A stretch of 18,113 nucleotides of DNA from Draconibacterium sp. (GTDB lineage Bacteria > Bacteroidota > Bacteroidia > Bacteroidales > Prolixibacteraceae): contig JADIYN010000077.1 of the NCBI GenBank assembly GCA_016705335.1, positions 1 to 18,113 of the forward strand, given 5' to 3'. Position 1 is the first letter of the stretch. Every line of letters begins with the position of its first letter. The translations under genes and the position numbers were made by a program. The notes beneath the pieces were generated by a model. It did no database searches. It saw only the letters and a list, made by a program, of their open reading frames with translations, and had not been told where the DNA came from. This document shows, in pieces, positions 9,081 through 14,868 of this stretch.

Positions 9081-9635
9081 TTACATTAAAATTGATTTGT
9101 CATTTTCACCGTCTTTCATCCGGTAATAGTGCAGCAGGTACATTCCTTTCATCAGGTAGGTTTTCATTCCTGCTTTGCGGATGGCTTTACTGATTCGTGT
9201 GTCAACACCAAGAATATTTTTATCGGCTGTCCATTCCTTCACCTGTTCGCGAACAAGCAACCATGTTGATTTTCTAAGGAGCATAAGATAGCCCAGCGCA
9301 TTGAGATCGAGCAGGTCAACTACTTTACCATGGTGCGCCAGGTAAATCATTTCTGCTTTTATGCGGTGGTAAATCAGTGAAGGGTTGGTCATATCAGCCC
9401 CGGGCCATTTTAATTGGGGCCGGCTTGTACGGCTGGCATAACAGGTAAATAATCCGGTGTCGGGATATTTATCAATATAGCTTTGCATCTGGTGTCCAAA
9501 ATCTGAAAGCAGGAACAGTGTATCACCGTCCATCATGCAAACCCAATCATCGGAATTTCTGACTAAATCCATATATTCATCCCAGGCATCAAAAAGTTTT
9601 TTTGAAAATGAGTATGGTGTAAAATAGTAGATCAT
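9081..9635 (-). CDS. GT-A type glycosyltransferase
   Basis: An intact 184-residue reading frame. The DDWVCMMDGDTLFL segment near residue 30 holds the DxD metal-binding motif of GT-A glycosyltransferases; TGLFTCYASRTSRPQ and RKSTWLLVREQV follow, and LLHYYRMKDGEND at the end suits the late acceptor-side motif. It is shorter than most family 2 enzymes, but that is usual for phage-coded ones. It begins 15 bases after a GTGCAA/TTGCAC dyad and leads a three-gene transferase cassette (6-base gap to the methyltransferase), so it is probably the first gene transcribed after the repeat-rich gap. Acceptor unknown; host surface glycan or virion protein. Confidence 0.7.
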   Translation of the reverse strand: MIYYFTPYSFSKKLFDAWDEYMDLVRNSDDWVCMMDGDTLFLLSDFGHQMQSYIDKYPDTGLFTCYASRTSRPQLKWPGADMTNPSLIYHRIKAEMIYLAHHGKVVDLLDLNALGYLMLLRKSTWLLVREQVKEWTADKNILGVDTRISKAIRKAGMKTYLMKGMYLLHYYRMKDGENDKSILM

Positions 9636-9649
9636 AAAATCAATTTATT

Positions 9650-9668
9650 GGTGCAAAATAGTTGCACC
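9650..9668. promoter_or_regulatory. GTGCAA / TTGCAC dyad in front of the glycosyltransferase
   Basis: A perfect inverted repeat with 7-base arms, GGTGCAA at 9650-9656 and TTGCACC at 9662-9668, and a 5-base spacer. Its position 15 bases before the start codon of the glycosyltransferase suits an operator or a leader hairpin hiding the ribosome site. Confidence 0.5.
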
Positions 9669-9892
9669 ACGATTATCAGGAAAGGACAATCGAATACAGC
9701 CAGTAATCAAAGCCAGGAGAGAGTTTCAGATTTTGACAGCTGGCAGAAAATTCTGAAACTTACCTTCCGGCTCCTGTAAAATCAGATGAACTTTAAATGG
9801 TAATAGATTTGGGGCTGTTTTTTTAGGAACCAAACAGGAAGGGCTTTCAGTTTTTTTGGTGCACTTTTTTTTACAAAAAAAAGCGGTTTTCA

Positions 9893-9921
9893 GCAAAAAT
9901 ACGATTCCGGCGTATTTTTGC
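9893..9921. terminator. Perfect 11-base inverted repeat, possible two-way terminator
   Basis: GCAAAAATACG at 9893-9903 and CGTATTTTTGC at 9911-9921 pair perfectly around a 7-base loop. The A and T tracts flanking a GC centre suit a weak bidirectional terminator; an operator is the alternative. It is the first of two such dyads ten bases apart. Confidence 0.4.
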
Positions 9922-9930
9922 GCAAATCAC

Positions 9931-9958
9931 ATTCACACAGTAATTTAACTGTGTGAAT
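9931..9958. promoter_or_regulatory. Perfect 11-base inverted repeat, operator-like
   Basis: ATTCACACAGT at 9931-9941 and ACTGTGTGAAT at 9948-9958 pair exactly around the 6-base spacer AATTTA. No T run follows on either side, so a protein-binding operator is a better reading than a terminator. No cognate regulator is visible in the window. Confidence 0.45.
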
Positions 9959-10045
9959 TGTGCCGGCGAAGCCGTAAAAAGTGAATACACCCCGACCCGC
10001 CCCACCAAAGTTGCACCAATGCACCCAAAAAAACAGTTGATATAT

Positions 10046-10254
10046 GACAGCCGCCACAGCATACCACAGAGCCACTTTTATTTACCACAGCCACCACAGT
10101 GCACACCATTCATCCCAAACATGACAGCCCACACAGTGCATCAACACCTTGCACCACGTTGCACCTCATAACTACACCATGCACCACAGCGCGCCTAATA
10201 TTCACCCCACTTCAGACAGCCACCACAGCGCACCAACGACAGCCACCACGCAGC
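10046..10254. repeat. Degenerate ACAGCCACCACAG repeat array
   Basis: Six related copies of a core near GACAGCCACCACAGYGC lie at 10046 (GACAGCCGCCACAGC), 10085 (CCACAGCCACCACAGTGC), 10123 (GACAGCCCACACAGTGC), 10181 (GCACCACAGCGC, short), 10215 (GACAGCCACCACAGCGC) and 10238 (GACAGCCACCACGCAGC). Starts are 23 to 58 bases apart, mostly near 35 to 40. TTGCACC words are interspersed at 10011, 10149 and 10159. The plus strand here is almost free of G outside CAG and GCAC. Spacing is too irregular and copies too divergent for a CRISPR array. Confidence 0.6.
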
Positions 10255-10342
10255 ACCACACCAAAGCAGTCCTAACCCTGAAACACCGGATGCCCCTGGT
10301 GTTTCAGTCCTTAAAGCAGAAACGGCAGCGCCCTGCGGTTAC

Positions 10343-10361
10343 CTTGCACAATTGGTGCAAG
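10343..10361. promoter_or_regulatory. TTGCAC / GTGCAA dyad, far side of the repeat array
   Basis: CTTGCAC at 10343-10349 and GTGCAAG at 10355-10361 form a perfect 7-base inverted repeat with a 5-base spacer. It uses the same hexamer as the dyad at 9650-9668 but with the arms in the opposite order. Confidence 0.4.
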
Positions 10362-10424
10362 TCAAAAAAGCAAATTCCTTATGGCTGTTGCATACACTTG
10401 TCCATGCTCCCTGGGCTGTTCAGT

Positions 10425-10450
10425 GCTAAACAAAATTGTTTGTGTTTAGC
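10425..10450. repeat. GCTAAACA / TGTTTAGC inverted repeat
   Basis: Arms of eight bases at 10425-10432 and 10443-10450 pair perfectly around a 10-base spacer. It lies between the two copies of the ACTTGTC(C/A)ATGCTC direct repeat (10396-10409 and 10498-10511). Function unknown. Confidence 0.4.
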
Positions 10451-10513
10451 TGTTTATGATGCAACTTACAAATGAATGACAGTTGGCCAATGCTTGGACT
10501 TGTCAATGCTCTT

Positions 10514-10831
10514 TTAGCTGTTACCTGTTGTATGCGTGTGACCTGGCTGCTGATTGAAATGAATGATTGATTGAATGATTGATTGAATGAATGGTTGCTG
10601 GCTCAACATGCACCTTGCAGTTGAGTGGGCGAAACTGCAATAAACAAATAGTCCCGGTACAGTTGGCTGTTGATGGCGGTGTGCCCGGCGTGGTTGGGCT
10701 TTTATCACTTCTTTATGATAAAAGGGCAGGCACTCCTTCCGTTTAATCTCTTTAATCATCTCTTTAAAGCCTTTCATCCCGTAGTTAACTTCGGTTTTGA
10801 TCCGGTGTTGGGGGTGCGAAGGGCTGTTCAT
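10514..10831 (-). CDS. Doubtful small protein after the structural-gene terminator
   Basis: An open frame of 105 codons starting 28 bases past the terminator of the 78-residue gene. The first 40 residues look protein-like (VNYGMKGFKEMIKEIKRKE), but the rest is low-complexity and runs through a tandem repeat (IQSIIQSII). No family is recognised and no clear ribosome site is seen. It may be the start of a small gene whose end is lost to an indel. Confidence 0.25.
   Translation of the reverse strand: MNSPSHPQHRIKTEVNYGMKGFKEMIKEIKRKECLPFYHKEVIKAQPRRAHRHQQPTVPGLFVYCSFAHSTARCMLSQQPFIQSIIQSIIHFNQQPGHTHTTGNS
10561..10594. repeat. 12-base tandem repeat GAATGATTGATT
   Basis: Two exact copies at 10561-10572 and 10573-10584 followed by a partial third copy (GAATGAATGG). 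Short and possibly slippage-prone. Confidence 0.6.
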
Positions 10832-10858
10832 TGACTTTGTTATAAAAATGTCAGGACA

Positions 10859-10883
10859 TAAAAAAAGCCTGCTCGCGCAGGCT
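10859..10883 (-). terminator. Intrinsic terminator of the structural operon
   Basis: On the minus strand AGCCTGC and GCAGGCT form a perfect 7-base stem with a 4-base loop, followed by seven T residues. It lies 25 bases past the stop of the 78-residue gene, so the capsid operon ends here. Confidence 0.8.
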
Positions 10884-10907
10884 CTTCAACTTTCTGTATT
10901 TATGCGG

Positions 10908-11144
10908 TTATCCATTTCGGGATCTAACCGTCTTCGTTTTAATCAGAGGTTTGTTTGTGGCAGTCGTGCCATAAAGAAAATCCCTGCCTTCTGCTGTAAT
11001 GGCGAGATACGGAAAATCAGATTCAAACAATTTCCGGCACACTTCCACCGAAATGTTGTCTTTGCTGAAATCCAACTTACCATATACCGGAACCACAACT
11101 TCACCAGGAATTATCTTAATGACTTTAAAGTACTTTTTCCACAT
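10908..11144 (-). CDS. Small phage structural-type protein, 78 residues
   Basis: An intact frame opening WKKYFKVIKIIPGEVVVPVY, with the pattern KLDFSKDNISVEVCRKLFES and DFPYLAIT. I associate this short beta-strand-rich protein, next to tail-tube-like proteins, with Bacteroidota prophages; its exact job is not known to me. It starts 11 bases after the stop of the 182-residue gene and is the last gene before a strong terminator, so it is co-transcribed with the capsid genes. Confidence 0.55.
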   Translation of the reverse strand: MWKKYFKVIKIIPGEVVVPVYGKLDFSKDNISVEVCRKLFESDFPYLAITAEGRDFLYGTTATNKPLIKTKTVRSRNG

Positions 11145-11155
11145 GAGGTTTTAAC

Positions 11156-11704
11156 TTAAACACTGGTTGCTTCAGTTAAAGGCACAGTACCAGTGTAAAC
11201 ATGTACGTTTCCTGTTTTGTAGGTAAACTCACAGCTCATCCCTTTACGGGCTGCCGTTTCTTTTCCTGTTCCGCTTCCGTTTGGTGCGCCCTGGTAAACG
11301 GCTGGCCGCATGGCATCACCCATCAGGTATTGTTGTCCTTCGGCATCTGTAACCACAAAAACAAGGTTGTCATTCTTGGCGGCATTGATAAAACCCAGGA
11401 TTTTCTTTTGCATTCCGGGATGGAAGAAATTCAGGTGGAGAACAAATGATTTTCCATCCACTTCACCTACAGGTTCCACATTGAATTCGCCTGTATCATC
11501 GGTAATGTACATTTCGAACATCCGTTTGCCTGTTTTCATCACGATGTTTCCCGTTAGGGAAGCATTGTCCTCCAGTGTGGCCGGAGTAACCGGTTTTGTG
11601 GGGAAGGTTTCCACATCGACCCAAAATCCAAAATAGATTTTCTGAACGATTCCTCCCATGTTTTCACCATTCGGCAGGTTTTTGTCAATATTTGTAAATT
11701 CCAT
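11156..11704 (-). CDS. Phage structural protein, possibly tail-tube type, 182 residues
   Basis: An intact frame with alternating hydrophobic beta-strand pattern: IYFGFWVDVETFP, NIVMKTGKRMFEMYITDDTG, SFVLHLNFFHPGMQKKILGF, LVFVVTDAEGQQYLMG, and an end rich in glycine and threonine (EFTYKTGNVHVYTGTVPL). These features suit a tail-tube or head-decoration protein. It lies 61 bases downstream of the capsid gene, the usual place for such proteins. No named family can be given from sequence alone. A remote similarity to the C-terminal part of the 13900-14673 gene (DGNGNYKLAGN...LRFTAEINTGKD) is visible in the residue pattern and may mean a shared fold. Confidence 0.55.
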   Translation of the reverse strand: MEFTNIDKNLPNGENMGGIVQKIYFGFWVDVETFPTKPVTPATLEDNASLTGNIVMKTGKRMFEMYITDDTGEFNVEPVGEVDGKSFVLHLNFFHPGMQKKILGFINAAKNDNLVFVVTDAEGQQYLMGDAMRPAVYQGAPNGSGTGKETAARKGMSCEFTYKTGNVHVYTGTVPLTEATSV

Positions 11705-11765
11705 CGTTTTTTACTTTTTAAAGAGATTTAAACTGCCGGACTGCCGTGGCAGCCTGGCATTGGTG

Positions 11766-12647
11766 TTATACAGAACCCGAACCGGCTTTCCGGATATTTG
11801 TCCACACGGCCTGGTTGATACCGAAACCTAATCCTTCTGCCCAGTCTGCCATTACTGCAACGGCACGTTTGGCTTCTTCAAACTTGAAGCTGTTTTTGGT
11901 GATGGTTGCAGGTGCAACGTGTAGGAAATTTTGTGCCGGTGTGCAGAAAATGTCATCTGTCCCAACCATCGAAGCCAGCCCAATTACGCTGAGCGGGGTG
12001 AAGTCAATTCCCGAGTCAATGTCTTTTTCAGAGAATTTCTGGTAGAAGCCTTGTACCCGTTTGTCCTGCAGGTATTTCTTAAGCCAGTGACGGCTCATGA
12101 ATACATTCATTTTTACTCCCTGGTAAACTTCACTGATTTCATCGGTGAATGCTTCGATTTGGTCGAAGATGTTCGATGCGTTCAGTGTTCCAATGTCTAT
12201 TGAGTTGATGGTCCCCTGTTCAACTCCGGCCTTCAGCAGGTGTTGAACTCCATTCATCCCTGTTCCGTCTGCTCCGGCAATACCGGCAAGTGGAGTTGCA
12301 TAAACGCCTTTGTAATACTCGTTCAGTTCCATGTCCTGGTCAATCTGATTTTTGTAATACACCTCGATGAGCCATTTTACAAAGGGCCATTCCTTGCGGT
12401 CAACCTGCTGGGCGGTGAGGAACCCCAGCCAGGTTGCATAGAATTCGTCGGGCATAAATTCATCATCGAGTTTAAACCTGTACTGGCGGATTTCGTTAGG
12501 TACGATATCTACCCCACCCTTCTGGGTGAATGTTTTCTGGAACGGTTGTACCAACGAGTGAAAAGTGGCGTTAGCCAGACGGAAGATGGTATCATCCGTT
12601 TTAATCGGGGTTGCGTATTTTACAATTTCGCTTCCCTGGGAGAGCAT
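11766..12647 (-). CDS. Phage major capsid protein (HK97-like), intact
   Basis: ATG at 12647, with AAAAGGA upstream as ribosome site, gives 293 residues without any break, one of the few clean genes here. The open frame extends further upstream only because it runs through the scaffold region in another frame. The sequence is that of a coat protein: GGVDIVPNEIRQYRFKLDDEF near the start, a long middle with NVFMSRHWLKKYL and FTPLSVIGLASMVGTDD, and an end with AVAVMADWAEGLGFGIN. The position directly after protease and scaffold is the standard head-gene order. It forms the icosahedral shell; the preceding protease would trim the scaffold. Confidence 0.8.
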   Translation of the reverse strand: MLSQGSEIVKYATPIKTDDTIFRLANATFHSLVQPFQKTFTQKGGVDIVPNEIRQYRFKLDDEFMPDEFYATWLGFLTAQQVDRKEWPFVKWLIEVYYKNQIDQDMELNEYYKGVYATPLAGIAGADGTGMNGVQHLLKAGVEQGTINSIDIGTLNASNIFDQIEAFTDEISEVYQGVKMNVFMSRHWLKKYLQDKRVQGFYQKFSEKDIDSGIDFTPLSVIGLASMVGTDDIFCTPAQNFLHVAPATITKNSFKFEEAKRAVAVMADWAEGLGFGINQAVWTNIRKAGSGSV

Positions 12648-12663
12648 GTTCAGAATCCTTTTC

Positions 12664-12903
12664 TTATTCTGCCCTGCAAAATGCAGCAGTTGCATTTGCA
12701 AGTGAGTTGTTGGCGGTAACGAAGCGTTGGCAGCATCTCTGGGTTTCTGCCTCAGTCCTTGCATCTGCAACCGCCTGGTCATTCTGAAGCAAAGCGCTTT
12801 CTTCGACAAGCTCCAGCTGCTCTTCGTTCATACTGACCGCTTCATCAACTGATTCGAGGGCGTCAAGCCCGAGAACGGCATTTAATTTTGCGAATTGTTT
12901 CAT
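12664..12903 (-). CDS. Scaffold-like head protein, in frame with the protease
   Basis: Starting at the internal ATG 12903 (MKQFAKLNAVLGLDALESVD) the segment is acidic and helical, with a heptad-like stretch NEEQLELVEESALLQNDQAV and an Ala/Asn/Glu-rich end (TANNSLANATAAF), as in phage scaffolds. Two compensating indels near 12730 probably hide a DAANAS segment. It ends 17 bases before the capsid start. It continues in frame from the S49 protease, so it may be made both as a protease C-terminus and, from the internal start, as a free scaffold, as lambda makes Nu3 from within gene C. Confidence 0.55.
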   Translation of the reverse strand: MKQFAKLNAVLGLDALESVDEAVSMNEEQLELVEESALLQNDQAVADARTEAETQRCCQRFVTANNSLANATAAFCRAE

Positions 12904-13802
12904 TGAACGTCTATTTTTTAAATTGTGATTTGAATTTTCTTCTTCGGGATTGGAGAGCTGATATGCCCGCGTAACAGCATCGCCAAGTGTGCCGATGGAG
13001 TTGACAAAAACGCCCATTATATCCCTTGCGAAAAACACTTTGCCTGTAAGGTGTTTGTCCTCACAGTTGGGGAATCTTTCTTTTATGACGTCCATGAATT
13101 TTTTGTCGATCGGGTCAAGCACTTCTTTGATATAGGTATCGTAGTTGCCTTCACGGAGTTCATCAAATGCTTTACTTTTTTCGGGACTGGTGCTTGCGGC
13201 TACTGTATGGAATTTTACCCCCTTTTTCTCCCAGTGAGGCTGCCAGTCGGCAAAGCGCATGATTACGCCAACGCTGCCGATTTCATCGGTGTCGGTGCTG
13301 GCAATGATTTCATTGGCGGCAGATCCTATCCAAAGGGCAGCGCTGGCCATCAGTCCGTCAACATAAGCGACCACGGGTTTTTGGGTATTTCTGATAATGT
13401 TGGCCAGGGCTTCTGTTCCGTCAACGGTTCCCCCCGGGGAATCAATTTGAAGAACTAATGCTGAGATATTCGGATTACTGTCTGCCTGCTGGATTATCCT
13501 TCCCAGTGTTGCTGTCCCTGCCGGACCGCAAATCATATCTTCTTTCATCAAAACTCCTTTGACGGAGATTACCGCCACTGAATTTTGAGGAGCGGCTTTA
13601 AAACCTTCATTATTGCTGTATTTTGCTCCGTTAATATCTTTGCGTCAACTGCAAAGGCTGTTAAGGGGTTAAATATTTCGGGTGTAAATTCTGTTTGACG
13701 GTTGATAAAAGATGCGATTAAGGAGCCCTGGGCAAAAGCGAAGTTGGGCTCAATAAGCCAATTGCCTTTTAAAATTGCAGAAAGAAACAGTATAGAGTGC
13801 AT
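12904..13802 (-). CDS. S49-family prohead protease (ClpP/SppA fold), one frameshift
   Basis: The N-terminal part starts at 13802 (HSILFLSAILKGNWLIEP) and the rest follows in another frame after an indel near 13610, where correction gives NNEGFKAAPQNSVAVISVKG. S49 motifs are clear: QIDSPGGTVDGTEAL (oxyanion-loop region), VAYVDGLMASAALWIGSAAN with the probable catalytic Ser in MAS, GSVGVIMRFADW, and a Lys-rich EKSKAFDEL segment that should hold the general-base Lys. About 300 residues. It cleaves scaffold and itself during capsid maturation. The reading frame does not stop before the scaffold-like segment, so a natural protease-scaffold fusion is likely unless a hidden indel removes a stop near 12920. 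Confidence 0.75.
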
Positions 13803-13836
13803 ATAATTTGCTTTGTTTCAGGCAAATTAAAGACAC

Positions 13837-13867
13837 AAAAAAGGCGGTTTCAAGGACAGAAACCGCC
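13837..13867 (-). terminator. Intrinsic terminator upstream of the protease
   Basis: On the minus strand GGCGGTTTC and GAAACCGCC pair perfectly (9-base stem, 7-base loop), followed by a T run. It lies 33 bases after the stop of the 13900-14673 gene and 35 bases before the protease start, so these two are separate transcription units unless read through, and a promoter for the head genes should lie in the short gap that follows. Confidence 0.8.
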
Positions 13868-13899
13868 GTATATAATGGTTATATGAGCTTAAAATGATT

Positions 13900-14673
13900 T
13901 TAAAAGGGTTTATTTATAAATCTTGACCTTGTTTTGGTTTTTCCTGAAAACTGAAAAGAACAACCGGCCAGCGAAGTTGTGTCTTTGCCGGTATTGATTT
14001 CGGCGGTAAACCTGAGCGGGTCGGTTTGATTACCTGCAAGTTTGTAATTGCCATTTCCATCGATAAAAATCACGCCCCATTTTCTGGGTTCCAAGTAGGT
14101 TATGGCTTCCTGGAGAGTGGCATTATCCTGCGGAATAAATCCGCTGATAACTGTATTGAAATGAGTCCCGGCAGAAGTTAGCTCTGATTCATTATTAAAA
14201 TCAATCAATTCGACTTTACCGTTTCGGTAAATGTCTTTTTTGATGGCTTCGTAGTGCCAGACTTCTTCATCAAAGACAAACCGGTTCTGAAATTTCTGAA
14301 TACTTTTATTGATGGGTACGCCCAAACTGATATTCACACCAATATAAGTCCGCATCATGGCTTTGGCCCTTTCCTCGTAATACCTGCCAAAGGCAATTGT
14401 ATTGGTTTTGGTAAGTTCCCAGCCATACCTGTAAAAATCATGCTCCGAAATTACCACTTCCACAATTTCTGTGTAGGTACAGATATCGTCGGGGTATTTT
14501 TTGTCCTGGCTTGTATTCGGGTTTTTAAACAGCGACTGAAAATGCCTGTGGGAATGGGCATTTTTTGTAAAGTCAACGGGAAGCCCGAAATTAATATCGA
14601 GGAACCTTTTGACGTAAGGTTTTACAGGAATGGAAACAGCAAAACGTGATGGTAGTGATTTATTCATTGGCAT
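13900..14673 (-). CDS. Phage protein of two parts, possibly a chimera
   Basis: The reading frame is open from 14793, but ATG CCA ATG at 14673/14667 is a better start: the added leader (RDRPSQNVSLIKNE) is not protein-like. Residues 1 to about 150 resemble a Bacteroidota phage protein: SIPVKPYVKRFLDINFG, SEHDFYRYGWELTKTNTIAFG, KSIQKFQNRFVFDEE, WHYEAIKKDIYRNG. From about residue 155 the character changes to a beta-rich structural type (TYLEPRKWGVIFIDGNGNYKL, LRFTAEINTGKDTT), like small tail or head proteins. The change lies near 14215. It may be a natural two-domain protein or a deletion joint between an early gene and a tail gene. A strong terminator follows. Function unknown. Confidence 0.5.
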   Translation of the reverse strand: MPMNKSLPSRFAVSIPVKPYVKRFLDINFGLPVDFTKNAHSHRHFQSLFKNPNTSQDKKYPDDICTYTEIVEVVISEHDFYRYGWELTKTNTIAFGRYYEERAKAMMRTYIGVNISLGVPINKSIQKFQNRFVFDEEVWHYEAIKKDIYRNGKVELIDFNNESELTSAGTHFNTVISGFIPQDNATLQEAITYLEPRKWGVIFIDGNGNYKLAGNQTDPLRFTAEINTGKDTTSLAGCSFQFSGKTKTRSRFINKPF

Positions 14674-14868
14674 AATTTGTAGTTTGCCAATGCAGGATGA
14701 AGCGGGTAAAAGTAGAAAATAAAACTGGTAAACAGAATTTATTATGATTTCATTTTTGATTAAACTCACATTTTGTGATGGTCTATCCCGCAATAACTTT
14801 CCTCTTATTCTATATATTGATGTTCTTGCATATTATACAAATGTAACACTATCGCAATTTTGTTCTTC
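14674..14868. other. Non-coding junction between exonuclease gene and phage block
   Basis: AT-rich stretch with no supported gene. It should hold both the end of the host operon and the promoter of the first phage gene; no terminator hairpin or clear promoter is recognisable, and no direct repeat with 3421-3667 was found. Confidence 0.35.

Larger units (their letters stand above)
9636..10513. other. Repeat-rich gap within the phage block, no supported gene
   Basis: About 0.9 kb without a convincing coding region separates the transferase cassette from the structural genes. It contains several dyads (9650, 9893, 9931, 10343, 10425), paired T and A runs (9851-9882), a CAC-rich imperfect repeat array (10046-10254) and a direct repeat (10396 and 10498). 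Open frames exist on the plus strand because the strand is poor in stop-forming triplets, but they encode repetitive His/Pro/Thr strings, lack a ribosome site and oppose all neighbours. Confidence 0.6.
3668..14673 (-). mobile_element. Tailed-phage remnant or satellite-like element (11 kb, one strand)
   Basis: All supported genes in this block are on the minus strand and include large terminase, small packaging-type proteins, S49 prohead protease, scaffold-like protein and HK97-type capsid. Integrase or transposase, portal, tape measure, baseplate, lysis and replication genes are not visible. The flanks on both sides carry non-phage genes. The order is also unusual: capsid genes lie upstream and the terminase is last. 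The edges are set by the outermost phage-type genes and not by attachment sites. Confidence 0.65.

Noticed and set aside
10046..10254. CRISPR-like array
   Set aside because: Units differ from each other, spacing runs from 23 to 58 bases, units are short, and no cas gene is present.
9953..10475. Two plus-strand open frames over the CAC-rich array
   Set aside because: They encode His/Pro/Thr repeats produced by the DNA repeat, oppose all neighbouring genes and resemble no family.
12240..12719. 159-codon plus-strand frame opposite the capsid gene
   Set aside because: Shadow of the intact capsid gene; no independent coding evidence.
11766..12809. Capsid protein start at 12809
   Set aside because: The upstream 54 codons are another frame of the scaffold region; ATG at 12647 has a proper AAAAGGA ribosome site and the family-like N-terminus.
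3421..14868. Prophage attachment-site direct repeats at the two junctions
   Set aside because: I compared both AT-rich junctions by eye and found no shared word longer than expected by chance; no tRNA gene is present at either end.
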